A stretch of DNA of 64,000 bases from Lophius americanus (GCA_037951165.1 JBBDHG010000019.1:6038001-6102000); one strand, 5' to 3'; shown: positions 1 through 19,740, numbered from the stretch's first letter. Program-made: numbers and translations. The notes: generated from the letters alone by a model not told the origin.

Positions 1-106
1 ATCACTGAGCATCATCACCATCATAATCTAGCATCATCATCATCTGACATTCCTGACATCACAATCATTTGAGTTTATCATTATCCACTGATATAATCAT
101 CAATAC

Positions 107-151
<45 letters not shown>

Positions 152-780
152 CATGAGTATCATTTAACATACACATCATCAGTATTTTCTAACATCATGA
201 TTATTATCATCATCATCTAACATCATCATCAGTATCATATAACATCATCATCACCATCAACATCATCAATATCATATAATATCATCACCATAATCATCTA
301 ACATCATCATCATTATCATCATCATCTAACATCATCACCATTATCATCATCATCTAACATCATCACCATTATCATTATCATCTAACTTCATCACCATTGT
401 CATCATCATCATCAAAAATCATCATCAAACATCATCACCATCATCATCTAACATCATCACCATTATCATCAAAAATCATCACCATCATCATCTAACAGCA
501 TCATCATTATCGTCATCACGTAACATCCTCATCAGTATCATCTAACATCATCATCAACAGTATCATCTAACATCATCACCATTATCATCATCAGTTTACA
601 TCATCATCAATAACATCTGACATCATCATCATCATCATCATCAGTATTATCTAAAATCATCATCATCATCTATCATCATCATCATCATCTAGCATTACTG
701 ACATCATAATCATTTGAATTTATAATAATCCCCTGATAACCTCATCATATTCATCATCATTCACCATCATCATCCTTTTC
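1..780. repeat. ATC/CAT-rich degenerate trinucleotide repeat
   Basis: The stretch is built from ATC/CAT trinucleotides, with pure runs (for example around 105-150) separated by short interruptions such as TAACATCATCACC that recur many times. It lies immediately downstream of plcb1 coding exon 4 on the minus strand, so it is intronic. I see no coding potential in it. Confidence 0.9.
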
Positions 781-789
781 TGTAATCAC

Positions 790-7871
<7,082 letters not shown>

Positions 7872-8249
7872 GGCTTTGCACGGACGACTACACTCAAACA
7901 CACAAACTCGTGATGCCCAGACTCAGACTCTTGGAAGCTGCATCTCCGTCATGTCCGAGTCCCAAACTCCTCAGAAGTCATGCAGGGATGCTGAGCTGCT
8001 GCTGCTGCTGCTGCTGCTGCTGCATCCTCTGCCCTCAAGACTCTCTCTCGTCCTCCGCTTCTCCCTCTTCACTCTTTTCAATTTTCGTATTCTCTCCTCA
8101 CTTTCTCCTTGTTCTGTGTCTCCTTCCTCACTCCTGTCCTTTCTTATCCCTTCCTCCCTCTGTTTGTCTTCCCCTCTCACCCCCTCTGTTGGTGCTTCAT
8201 CTCAAAGAGAGACAGACTGAAGCAGATACCTTCGTGGGAGACAGGATAC

Positions 8250-8314
<65 letters not shown>

Positions 8315-8620
8315 TTTGTCCACGTTTTTGTGTGAGTGTGTCAACGTATGTGTGTGTGTGGGTCCACGTATGTGTGTGTGTGTGTGCACTGCCTCCACAA
8401 ATTGACTCATTGGCGACATGCGCACAATGGCAGCTTCCCACAGATGGGGGAGGGATAAGAGAGGAGGAGGAGGAGAAGGAGTGACAGGGATAGGTAGAGG
8501 TAGAGGAAGAGAAGCGAGAGAGTGGGAGAAATGGAGAGAAACAAAAAAAGAAGATGAAGAAGAATAAAGTGCCACTTGGAGAAAAGAGAAAGTGAGTGGG
8601 TGTTTTTTGGAGGGTGAATC
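7872..8620 (-). promoter_or_regulatory. Probable plcb1 5' UTR and upstream region
   Basis: The region immediately 5' of the plcb1 start codon contains nine CTG triplets at 7995-8023 (CAG on the mRNA strand) and a polypyrimidine tract at about 8027-8205. These are followed by a TG microsatellite and a polypurine tract at about 8448-8570. No TATA box is obvious. The transcription start cannot be placed from sequence alone, so the regulatory role is inferred from position. Confidence 0.45.
8253..8312. repeat. (TG)n microsatellite upstream of plcb1
   Basis: This is a pure TG run of about 30 units with shorter TG runs continuing to about 8395. It separates a pyrimidine-rich tract from a purine-rich tract. 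Alternating purine-pyrimidine runs of this kind can adopt Z-DNA; no function is shown. Confidence 0.95.
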
Positions 8621-9530
8621 AAACCAACTAAGGTCTTTTTTGTGTAATGAGGCCATTTACAAAAACATACTCAACCGCCAGAAGTGTGTGGACACCCGAC
8701 ATTACCGACATGAATCTCCCTCCTAAACCATCAACATCCATCTGCTGCAGTTCCTGTCTGCTGGATCCATCAGATATTGGATCTTGTCTGCACAGATTTG
8801 CGGTCAGCCTCGGATCTGAGCAAGCCAGTGAACATATTTCACTTCAAACTGGGTAAAGAGTTTCATCGTTTTGGGGTTTTGGTGACATTATTGATATTTT
8901 TGTTTTGGCTGTTGTGTGTCCGTAGGATCTGTGACAAACAGAGACAGGAGGAGAAAACACTGGGTTGGTCATTATTAAAAACGATCGGTCTTTATCTGAC
9001 TTAAACAGAAAACTAAAACTAAATATTTATGTTTGGCAAATCATTCGGTTATTAATGATCTTTTCACGTCTTAATAATTAATAACGCCTGGCTCCCTGAA
9101 CTCCATTAATTATAAAATATATCAAACTTGCTATGAGTATTGGTTGATTCTTGCTCTGGTGTTAATATTTGTTGCATCAAAATGAAAGTTTGTGTTTAAG
9201 TGTTATGATGAAACCAGAAAAAGTTTCTTCCAGACTTTTCATCATCCTTAACTCTTTCATGTCCTCAACAAGAAAAAAATATTTCATATTATCATTATTA
9301 TCATATTCTTTCTTTCTTGGGTTCATTTATTCATGTAATATTTTAGACGCTTTTATTTTACCGTAAATTGACAAATTATCTAGCCAAAAACATTAATTTA
9401 TCATTAATAAATACACACAAAGCTAAATCTATTAACCGTTTTGGGTTAAGCATGTTTTTAGAAAACTATTTGACTCTTATTAGACTGTTTTTGGTTGTAT
9501 CAAGTTACATAATTCTGTACTTAGCATTCT
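8621..9530. other. Intergenic, no feature seen
   Basis: This is AT-rich sequence between the plcb1 upstream region and a LINE fragment. Short open frames are present but lack splice-consistent or family-like protein sequence. Confidence 0.6.
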
Positions 9531-9534
9531 AGGA

Positions 9535-9665
9535 TTCTCCCACTTGCCATGGTTAATGCTTCCTCCTTGGTTGGCCCTTTGACCTGTGGTGTCCCCCAGG
9601 GCCCAATACTTTGCCCTTATCTCTTTAGCATGCACATGCTGCCACTGGGTCATATAATAAACAGA
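9535..9665 (+). mobile_element. L2/CR1-type LINE reverse transcriptase fragment
   Basis: The plus-strand translation includes LTCGVPQGPILCPYLFSMHM followed by LPLGHII. This matches the GVPQGS-ILGPLLFSLYMLPLG block of L2-type reverse transcriptases. The fragment is short and truncated at both ends. Confidence 0.75.
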
Positions 9666-10407
9666 TTCAGTCAAGTGGCGCACATTTTTCAATAAGAACA
9701 GGAGTTCAAACACTAATAACGTGATCGATGGTGTCCACCTACTTTTGGTGATGGATTGATAATAATACAACGGTGAGAAATAGATTTTGGATGCTTTACA
9801 AATACAATTCGTAACACAGGAGTAAAGAGCGTGGGCGAGCCAGTGGAGATCCGATGATACAATATTGGAACAATTAAAAAACAAAAAAATAGTCAATGGC
9901 AAATGGGCAGAAGGCCGAAACGATGCTTGTGTGCTTCCAAATGAAAAACAAATTTCCAGTTTAATTGCATGAAAAGTCCAGTTGATAAGAGAACGTGACG
10001 ATGATTCAGAGGATCAAGAAGGAAATGAGGGCGTTAAAGGACAGGAGACTGAGGATGTGTGAACTATCGGCCCCTGTGTGATGGCTTTAATGAGCGGAGA
10101 ATTCAAACGCACTCATCTCTTCTTTAAAGTAATCTGAGTAAGTGAGGGAAATACTGCAGATCAATAGACCAAATAGTCACATAGAAGTAATAAAATACAT
10201 CCTAGATAGCAAAACCCTTGAAAAACATTCTTTGCTGTGCTTGTGCAATAATCTCTGTTTGTATGAAGGCATGAAGGTGGCTTATGATCATTCACAGGCC
10301 GGCTGTTTTCATTTGAGCTAACGGGTGCCTAGTCACCCGCTGACAGTAATATGTCATGTCTGAAGGAAAAGGAACAAATAAGATAAATAGTATGAGAATA
10401 ATAAGCA

Positions 10408-11801
10408 CAGTGCTGTGAAAAAATATTGCACCCTGTCCTGATTTCTTCTATTTCTTTATGTATTTCAAACGAAACTGTACCGAATTCTAAAATAACATAA
10501 AACAAAGGTAATTTGAGTGAATCCAAAATAAAGGTTTTAAATTACTCTATCTTTTAAGGTAAACATCTTACTCAATATGTAAATCAAAAGTATGAAAAAA
10601 CATTTGCTCCGCGAACATAACAGCTGGTTGTGTCTCCTTTAGCAACAACATAACGCTTCAGATAACTGGAGATCAGGCACTGACATCAGTGTGGCCTAAG
10701 TGCAGCCACATTTAAGGGTTTTTGAGCATGAAATCCCACCACAGCATCTCAATGGGGTTCAGGTCCAGACTTTGACTAGGAGACCTATAATTTCATCCCT
10801 TTTGAGCCATTCAAAAGGGAAGGCGGACTTACTTTTCTTATTGGGGTCTTGCTGCATGATCAAGTTGTACTTGTGTGTCAATTCACAGACTGATGACCTG
10901 ACATTGTTCCTCATAACTTCATGGCAGAGCAGAATTCAGATTTCACCCACATATGGCAAGTGATCCTGACCCTGAAGCTGCAAAGCTTCTCCGGAACATC
11001 GCACTACCGCCTCCATGCCAGACCGTACGTATTATCTTGATGTTGAATTGTGTGTTTGGTTTACACCAGACAATATGTGGAACTCCTGTCTTCCAAACAG
11101 CTGAACTTTCATCTTATGAGTCCATATAACATTGTCCCAAAAGCTCTGAGGTTCATGATCTCCTGGGTCAGTAGTGGCTCTCACCTCATCATCCGATGGT
11201 TGTCATTTTTGACAAGCATATTTCAAAGAGTGAAGCCATGAACACTTACTTTTATAAAGGTGAGAGACGCCTATTATTGCCTGGTTTGCTATTGTGACTT
11301 CCTGAAGCAGTCTCCGCCATGCTCTCTAAAGAGGTTTTTTAAAAGGACAGCCTCTGGGAAGGTTCACTGTTGTTCCAGATCTTCTAAATTTGTATAAAAA
11401 TGTGTTTCACTGTGGATCTGTTTGAGTCCAAGAGTCTTGAAATTTGTATAGTCGCCCACAGATAGTACTATGCATGGGGTAAAATTACAGCCGCTACACA
11501 TGGGCTAGGATATTAGCTGCTACCCAGGGGGTGAGATGTGTGCTATTTTCCACATCTCAGCCCTACTAACATCTGGTTACATTGTCAGCAACGACTGAGA
11601 GCTTAAGCTGATCCAGATTGGAATTTCCTTTGATTTTGGCATACTGCAGAGCCTTCCTGCTTCTGAAAATGGTCTTTGTAGTTAGGATTTGATTGAATAG
11701 GGCTGGTAGATACTACCTCTGGGTGTGTTTAATCCAGATGCAACCATTTATTAATGCAGTTTGGTCGTTTCTAAACAGGCAAGTACTTTTTCGTTCAGGC
11801 C
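10408..11801 (-). mobile_element. Decayed Tc1/mariner-like transposon
   Basis: The left end begins CAGTGCTGTGAAAAAATATT and the right end reads AAGTACTTTTTCGTTCAGGC, matching the inverted termini of a common teleost Tc1-like element. Between them the minus strand carries transposase remnants, including a degenerate Ser-Pro-Asp-Leu-Asn-Pro-Ile-Glu segment near 10740-10790. Stop codons and shifts break the frame throughout, so this is a fossil copy of about 1.4 kb. Confidence 0.8.
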
Positions 11802-11979
11802 CAGTTGAATCAGTGGACCGTTTTGGTTCAGTAGACGAGGCTATCATCATGACTTTTTGGGGATATCATGGAATCATCCTCACTGCTGCCTCGCCCGCTG
11901 AATCTGTCGCCGCGGCAGGTCCTACGCGAAACTCAAAAGAGTGGGAAAGCTCGGTCGTATATTTCTGACACTATGGGGA

Positions 11980-12400
11980 ACTTTATCTGGAAAATTGTCA
12001 GGCCATGATTTCTCAACCGTTGGTCCGATTCAGTCCAAACTTTGTGCATATGATTCAAGTCGACGAGATCCATCTTGTATACATTGTGATCTACTCGAAA
12101 CGTGCATATTTTACCCATCAGAGGGGGTCTTTTTATGAAAAACAGAGTTTATTTGATATAAATTCCTAATCGTTGGTTCTATTTAGTCCAAATTTGTTGC
12201 ATATAATTCGACTCCAGGAGATCTATAATGTTTACTGTACATCATATTTTACATAATTTATTCAATTTAGGGAGCATATGTCTTAATTTGACTAAAATTA
12301 CTGTGGAAATTTCAGTTATAGGAGTTCAATCAGGGGGATTGCTTTTACAACATCTGGGAAGGGGATAAACCCTTGCTGCCAGGGACAACAGCGCCTACAG
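11980..12400 (-). repeat. Dispersed repeat family A, copy 6 (reverse orientation)
   Basis: Read on the minus strand, it contains two tandem modules, each with an ATCTC box, an ATATGCAACAAATTTGGACT-like box and a GAACCAACG or GGACCAACG box, separated by about 150 nt. It is the only minus-strand copy recognised in the window. Confidence 0.6.
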
Positions 12401-12838
12401 GTCTAGTTTAAAATACAGTACAGAGATTCATATTGCTATGGCCCCTTGTCCTTGATTCATTAGCATTAAGAATTATAAACCCATTATAAAATAGCTAAAA
12501 GTCATGACACAAATCATTATACAAAAAGTGCTCCAACAGTGTTGTCCTAAGTGTAATGAGATTTTGAATGTGACAAAGCTCCCCTTTGAATTTTCAAACA
12601 GTTAACTTTGACAAACTGTTTTTAAAAAAAAGGATGTGTTTATAACCTGATGGCCGTATTAGAAATCATTGTGTTGATACCACAAAATCTCATTTGTAGT
12701 GGTTTTAAACATTTCTTAAAATGCATGGAGTTTGATTTTCTAGCACATAAGAGTTATTTCTGTGTGTGTGTGTGGGACCTACACCAGCCCTCTTTGAAAG
12801 ACTAGCTAACACCTATTTCTCGTCAACGGGCAGAAATA

Positions 12839-12881
12839 GTCTTGTTTCGTCTTTGTGTGAAACACAAAGACGAAACAAGAC
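12839..12881. other. Perfect 20-bp inverted repeat with 3-nt loop
   Basis: The arm GTCTTGTTTCGTCTTTGTGT at 12839-12858 is followed by GAA and then its exact reverse complement at 12862-12881. It can extrude as a cruciform or form an RNA hairpin. It lies in intergenic DNA with no gene recognised next to it. Confidence 0.95.
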
Positions 12882-13334
12882 AAACAGGGATGAAAAGTCA
12901 GGCAGTAACAGTAATGAGCAGTGTAGTGTTTTATGGTCCGTGTTTCATGCTCCCCCAGCTAGCCCAGAACCGAAAGAGACCTGAGAAACAAACACAGAGC
13001 GGTGATGTTGATTTCAAACCCCGGTGGCCCCAATCGACATTGTTCTCAGTTGCATCGTAACAGATGATATCAGAAACTGCAAAAAAAAAAGAAAAAAAGA
13101 ATAAAGATGAAAATTGGGTTTTTATTTCCCTTCGTGAATTCGTTTTGTATTTTTACCGCATTTTGCAATCCACTGACAGAAACTCACACACACTTCCACA
13201 CGAGGCTCAAGACACTCCTGCTGCCCACACACTCGCACTCGTACAGACAGCGGTGCACAGATAAGCAGGCACATGCACTGACACGCGCACGTGCTTGCCC
13301 AAGTCTTCAGCAGCAGATCTCTGCTCTGGGAGCT

Positions 13335-13390
13335 TATATAAGGGTGAGTGGGAGGCTGAGAGCTATTTCAGGACCTGGAAAGATGTAAGT
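13335..13390 (+). promoter_or_regulatory. Candidate TATA promoter and short first exon
   Basis: TATATAAG at 13335-13342 is followed about 45 nt later by AAAGAT|GTAAGT, a strong-looking donor with GT at 13385. This spacing would fit a TATA promoter driving a tiny untranslated first exon. No downstream coding exon was recognised on the plus strand, so the call is tentative and could be chance. Confidence 0.25.
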
Positions 13391-14584
13391 ATACATGTGT
13401 GCGTGTGCGGTTGCATGTGCATAGCTATGGTGGCCATATGAATTTGTATTGGGTGTTGCTTTGTGTGTAGGCCTGCTGGTAGGACTCTAAGGACTCTGAT
13501 TCAGTGGGTTTCATAACCAGTCAGGTCTGAAGTTAAGTTTGAGCCGCTGGCAGCTCCGAGACTCTCTGTTCCCACTGTGTTCAGTCACAAACCGGAGCTG
13601 CCTGCACAAAATTGAAAGAAAAAAAAAGCACGCAGCACGGCAGCTGACAGATACCTAGATGATCACTTGCTGTAGCCACCCACATGTCAGGGCCCCCCAG
13701 ATGTTGTGGCATCAGCATCTTTCCCCCTTTACTCAGATGTGATAAGAGATCTTAATTGTGGGGTTTGTTTAACTTCTTTCTGCTGTGCAAAACGGCTTCT
13801 TTGGAGTACGCAGAGTGAGCAGGGAGGCAGCACTGACGTGACAAGATGCTGCTGTTGAGTATCGTAAAAGTAACGGGGCAAGTTCAGACAGTAAGACGTT
13901 TCCTTTGCACATAGTTAATATCTCGTACCAGTGTGTTATCCAGACCTTTCATACAAGCTCAGTCCGAGCTTCCCAGACGTGTTCTGGAGCTGTCATTGAC
14001 GCATCAGAAATTCTCATCATCTGGTCCCATCCATCCAGTAACCCAAGGACACACATTCATGATTAGCCTGCGGTCTCACTGCTGTATTGTTTCTCTCTGT
14101 TCTCACCTACTTCTTCCTGTCTGATATTATGAGCAGTCTCCAACTCCCCATCACCGCTCACTCCTTCCAGATTCACCAAATTGATCATCTATCTCCGCCA
14201 TAATAGGGAGTAATCTTGCTGCTGCTCCGGGCATGTACTAACGAGTCTAAGCACAAAAGACTTTCCAACAGACTAATAATCAGACATCATATGATGTAAT
14301 AACCAATCATCTGTTCCTCATTCACTTGTCTCTTTTGACTGAAACGTCGCTACACTGTGCTTAGATAGAGTCACAAATTTTAGGTATGTGTGTTTTTAAG
14401 CCTGATCATATGCTAAACTGAACACTAAAATGTCCGGCATGGTTGTATAAATGTATTGAATATGATTAAAAGATCACAGGTTAAATGTGGTCTTGCATGT
14501 CATGTAGCTTTCTCACAGCTCTAATCCCGAAAACTACAACAACACTGTTAAACACTGAGCAATCAGAAAATATCAAACCATGTC

Positions 14585-14900
14585 AAAAGACTCCTATCCC
14601 CTGTGTTGTACGAGCAGCCACCATGAAAGAACTCCTCAAATGAAATGCAAAGTTATCTCTGGAAAGCAGGGTTTTTCATCAAAAAGCTCCCCCTAGTGAG
14701 TAAAATATGAACTATTAGAATAAAATATGATATAAACAAGTTAGATCTCCTCATGTCAGAAATTATGACCTGAAAACATCTGGACATAAAGCTCTCCCTA
14801 GAGTCGGATATAAACAATGGACCTTTCTCAAAATATATCCAGTTCTTCCTCACACTAAGTTCTATTGGGTCATTCAATTCTTTACAACATTTGGGGTATA
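14585..14900 (+). repeat. Dispersed repeat family A, copy 3
   Basis: It contains CTCCCCCTAGTGAGTAAAAT followed by ATGAACTATTAGA and then a second box, GCTCTCCCTAGAGTCGG. The entry segment TGTGTTGTACGAGC and AACTCCTCAAATGAAATG is shared with copy 5 at 63790. It is intergenic. Confidence 0.65.
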
Positions 14901-16630
14901 TAAAAATGTAATAATTCTGATGATGATACAAACTATGTTGCTGTACAGGCCTCATCAATTGTTGTATCGTTGCACGCAGGACAGATATTTGCTTATGCAT
15001 GTGTGTTCCTAATTATGATCTAGCACTGGGTTAAACTGTGCAGAGTGGAGTGTTTCTATTATGATTGACCTATTATTATCTTTCATGATGCTGGCAAACT
15101 GTTCTCTCAGCCTTGAAGAAAGTGATTCACGTCCATAACTGGTCACCCATAAAATTGTTTCAACTTCCTAAGAACGGAGCAACTTTTTCAGTTGAAAAAG
15201 GAAAAAGAAGAGACACTACTGAAGGTCATTCTTCGGCTATTCAGACTTAGTTCTTGGAACAAGATAGACTTAGATATATATCTAATAGACTTAATTCTTC
15301 TCTCAAAGTACACCATATTGATGCATTTAACTTTAAAAGGTACAAAATGTTCTTGCAGTACAAAAAATGTGACAACAAACAGTGTTTCCTGCTGAGAAAG
15401 GCTGAGCTTCATTTATCTGTGGTTGGGAAAGGATTCTGTCCTATCCCCTGTGCAGGACTAACAGCAGCAGTCAACGGTACTGTAGAGCTGTGCTAACGTA
15501 GGCATACGGATCCAAAAGTTGTCACTTCCTACTGTGAGTCAGCCTGTCTAAGGATTTTGGAGATTTTGGTGAAGTGGGAAGCCACATTTTTGGGCTCCTT
15601 CCTTCCTTGCATCCATGAGTAAATCATCTGTATGATTATTTTACTCTTACTGTACTTGCAGCTGCTAGAAATCCGAGCCTCGTGTTCATGAAACAAGGTC
15701 CAGAATGGTCTCACTTATCTTACAAAGACTCACTGGGAGTAAGGAATGAAAAAAAAAAGAAATGTCAGCAAATTATTAAAATACGTTATAATCAGACATC
15801 TCTGTAAGACTATTTTGAACAGAGATTTGGACTAATATCACCTGATCTCCATCTTTAAGTTCTCCTGGTTTTATTGACATCACCTTTGCATATAAACAAG
15901 CATATTTGGCTGCAGTTTCTAAGAGAACGCTCTTCCCGTTACCTGCCTGAAACAGATACTTTGCCTTCCTACAGGCATATACACTAACTTCAAAAACAAG
16001 CGAAAAACTAATGACAGTAGTGGAAAAACATTAAAGGAAAGTAGGTCTTATTTATTTACTTCAAACTGAAAGAAATCTAAGAATATAATCTTATCAACAA
16101 CACATTGGTTGAATTGATAGGAAAGGTTACATGACAAAAAAAATCACAGTCACAACCCATGATAACTGAAACTTAAGTCATTTCCCAACGGTTAAATGAA
16201 AATAACAACAATAATTACGGAAACGCATTGCATTCACCAAAATAAAAAACATTCAGACATCTTATATATACGGATCTCAAAATTACCAGAAAAGGAGGAT
16301 ATGATTGTTTGTTGGCAGATGCCTCCACATGATTACGCATCTGTAACTGTGTCTGTCCTTTCTGACGGCTGGCGGCTGTACGTTTGGGACTTTATTTCAT
16401 TAGTGTTTTCGATGCTCATCCTAACTGCCAATTATATCTAATAATTCATAAACCTCTCCGTAGCTCCAGAACAATGACTCTGTCAAGGCTTCCGCCACTG
16501 TTTTCATTTCTGTGGCGTCACACAGAGCACGCGCAATGATGTGCAGCTGCCCGACATAAGGATAAAACATAGAAAACATACCAGAAAGTCAGACATTCAT
16601 GAACTCTGATCTTTACAAATACTTAACCCA
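14901..16630. other. Intergenic, no feature seen
   Basis: This is AT-rich sequence with short open frames on both strands. None resembles a known protein family or sits between credible splice signals. Confidence 0.5.
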
Positions 16631-17905
16631 AAATATTAAATTTTTGATTTCACCGGGATTCCAGATATATTAGGTTCGTTACAGATCTTCAGAGGAAATT
16701 CTTCCGATTTTGGGAAATTAAGTTTAAGACCAGAAGCTGCTGAAAATGTATCCAATAATGTAGTAGCAGTGTCGACTTGAGATTTATACTGTAAATAAAA
16801 AGTTATATCGTCTGCAAGTTGGCTCAGAGAGAAAACCTTCCCTGCAACAGGGATTCTCTTTATGCTACTGTCTTTAATCTGATTTTTCCAGAATTTGCAT
16901 GGGAAGTAAGAATAAAAAAGGGGAGCAGGGAACCTGACGGATCCTCCCTTGCATTCTAAATCTCCTCGGAGTCCCATGTGGAACTATTGCCATGAGCATA
17001 TATGGTGCGTATAAATTTGGTGCGGAAAGTGTTCCCAAAATCCAAATAAGTCCAGAGCTTTAAACATAAACTAATGCTCTATAGACTCGAATGCCTTGCA
17101 AAATCTAAAAAAAAGAATGAAACTATCGTCTAGTATCAAATCTGAATAGTCTAACAGATCAAAGATAAGTCTTATGTTGTCAATTTTATATATACCCGAC
17201 ATAAAGCCATTATAGGATTTGTCAATGATGTCATTTTGGTCTCTCTTCAATTTATTAGCTAGACACAAAGCCACAATTTTGTAATCATTATTTAATACAG
17301 ATATAGGACGGCAATTATCCAGCAGTAAAACATCTTTCTGCGGCTTAGGGATAAGAGTTTTTAAATCCCGGCACAGCGAAGGAGGGAGCTCTTCACGATT
17401 TATACTTTCAATGAAAACATTAAGCAGAAAAGGGGTGAGCTCCTCTGAAAACGTTTGATAAAATTCAGGAGTTAATCCATCTGTTCCTGGGGATTTGTTA
17501 AATTTAATTTTCTTAATGGCTTCTCTAACTTCAGCAAAAGTAATGGGATGATCACATGTTTTCATCATCATCTCCAATTGTCTTTGTCTCACCCAAACAG
17601 TTATACAATTCTTTAAATTTAAAAGTTGAGAAGTTAGATTCATAGTTTTCACAACATGTATTTTCATCACAATAATCATTAATTGTGCCATTTATAGAAA
17701 GTCTTGTTACGCCATTTCTGTTTTGTTTATGTTTCTCCAATTCAAAGAAATAACTTTTATTCTGTTCCTCCTCTTCAATCCATTTTGCTCCTGAAAGTAT
17801 TAAGGCTCCTTTTGTTTTAGTGATGTATAATTGATCACGTTTCAGTTGCAGTGTTTCTAATTGGGCTCTTTGGATATCAGGCATATTCTCCGGTGACATT
17901 GAATT
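16630..17905 (-). mobile_element. L1-type LINE ORF2 pseudogene fragment
   Basis: Three consecutive minus-strand open segments (17899-17552, 17691-17071 and 16977-16636) encode parts of an L1 ORF2. The first has KWIEEEEQNKSYFFELEK, the linker before the reverse transcriptase. The second has KFNKSPGTDGLTPEFYQTF and CRPISVLNNDYKI. The third has LSQLADDITFYLQ, the catalytic loop with LADD in place of YADD. Frameshifts separate the parts, and the endonuclease and carboxyl end are missing. Confidence 0.88.
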
Positions 17906-17984
17906 CTGTCAAACTCTGGCACACGTATGGGCCTACTGCGTGACGCAGCAAACTCTTCAATGTGTTTTTGATTGTTGTTGTACT

Positions 17985-18140
17985 AGACAACCTGAGCTTG
18001 AATTAGATCAGCCCAAGTCAGACTTTTTGACCATATCTGACTCTTTCATGGCCATGTGAATAGAAAAAAACCACATTGAAACTGATCTGTTCCGATTTTG
18101 GCCTAAATCAGACATAGGTAGGATTCTTTGCATCGTGACC
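17985..18140. mobile_element. Fragment related to the MITE at 60157
   Basis: The words CAGACTTTTTGACCATATCTGA and CTGTTCCGATTTTGGCCTAAAT resemble the ACTTTTTTGCCCATATGTGA interior of the inverted-repeat element at 60157-60638. No terminal inverted repeat is preserved here. Confidence 0.4.
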
Positions 18141-18999
18141 ATCCATATGATGATTTAAAAAAAATCTCCTTCCACTATGAAATCCTTTCAGAAACACAAC
18201 GTTAACAGCGGGGCTTTATTTAGTTCCTCCACATTATACTCTTCCACTGTCCTCCATTCATTTAATGAGCGTTTGTTATCAAATAGTTTCTGTGAAGAAT
18301 GCCTCATATCAAAACTATAATCTTTATGCAGTGAAGACATATGGAACCGAGATCTCGCACAAGCCTGGCAGTCTTCAGCTGACTGTTAGATAGTAGTGCA
18401 TAAGTGGTACAGAAAATTGATGGTAAAATAAATGGAAGGGTTGAAAAGGTTACACTGCCACGTTTCCACCATTGAACTGCTGTAGTTAGGTTTAGGTGGA
18501 AATGAACAGACGATTGACTTACAACTGTCAAAGGAGGTGAAACCAGAAGAGCCTGAAAGCAGCACCAGCAGTCGGTTTTTCTTTTTTCTTTAGCAGAAGC
18601 ATATTATTACATGTTTAGTCAGCTTATCTGATATTTAGCTCATTTTATATTATTCCAAATGGACCATTTTTAAAAGGCCTTGCTTTTGGTGCAACGAATT
18701 AAGAATCTTATATTGTCAAAGGAAGAACATATCATTTAAGATGAAGCTGTTACAGACTGGAATACAACAAACTTGTGATGGACATTTACTCTCATTTATG
18801 ACCATTGACCAGAAATAAATTCAATATAGCAAGTAACGTATTTAATACTTACTTGATATACATCTTGTGATGCACCTGGACACATCATTGATGTTTATGT
18901 ATTGAGTGTTTGGGCTCTTTCAACAATCATACATACTCGGCCCAGGTGACCCAGTCCACCTGGGCCGAGGGTTGATCAAGTCCATCCTTGTGACCTGGT

Positions 19000-19740
19000 A
19001 GCATTAACCAACCCTCGGCTCTCCTTTCCTGATCCAAAGCCACCTTGAGGCAACTTCCACTGCCTCAATGGCCAAGATAATGGCCTTTTCCTCCTTGCAC
19101 CATGATGTCTACAACTTCATAGTCTCTGCAGAGAGACTGGCCCACAAACCCTCTGCATCCCACAACAATGGGGTCATGCCCCTTGTTGCGGTTCTCAATC
19201 AGCTCAGCGTACTTCACTGTCTTCCATTCACTGGTCTCCTCAATAAAGTTCTTCCAGGTCAAGTCAACGAGAATGGTCTGTCTGGAGGACTTTGAGATGA
19301 GCACCATGGTGAGCCTCGGCATTTTGGTTGCATCATTTCCGGGGAACTTCAGCTCCCCGTCTCGGGCTGTTACTAGCAGGCCAGAGGTGGTGGTCCTTAA
19401 CTTTTCCCCCAGCATGGGTTCTTCATTGTACGGAGGCGCTTACAATTGATAATCCCATTGCAGATTGCTAACACTAAGCATTTGAGGATTTAATGGTGGC
19501 ACCAGTGGTACCATCCCTTGTTACCTGCTGCTCCAGGGTCGCACCAGTTTGGAAAGGAGGGCAAGCAGGTGACTCTGGCCACTCGCAGCAGAATAACTTG
19601 GGTAACCTGAATAGGAGTTTAATTCGATGTTCAGGCTCCCTGCTATCGCATCTCAACGGTCCTGCTGGCTTGTACCTCTTCAATCGAGGCTCTCACCACA
19701 GGCCTGCAGCGGTCCTGACTTGCAAATCTGTCATCTGACC
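19000..19740 (-). pseudogene. Retroelement-associated nuclease-like domain fragment
   Basis: A minus-strand frame (19415-19065) reads LKFPGNDATKMPRLTMVLIS, then SSRQTILVDLTW, a KTVKYAELIENRNKG helix, and PIVVGCRGFVGQSL. This order (PDIVL, then KQ-hhh-ELTVPWE, then EVGCRGF) is a domain that recurs in many repeat-derived proteins of fish and invertebrates and resembles a PD-(D/E)XK nuclease fold. A second open frame (19683-19474) may be its upstream part. The expected glutamate in the ELT motif is aspartate (VDLTW). It appears to be a decayed, unspliced mobile-element piece, not a host gene. Confidence 0.5.

Noticed and set aside
7971..8180. 69-codon frame ending in a Ser run upstream of plcb1, as a possible upstream ORF
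   Set aside because: The frame has no ATG (its first codon is GTG) and is low-complexity translation of a purine-rich tract and CAG repeat.
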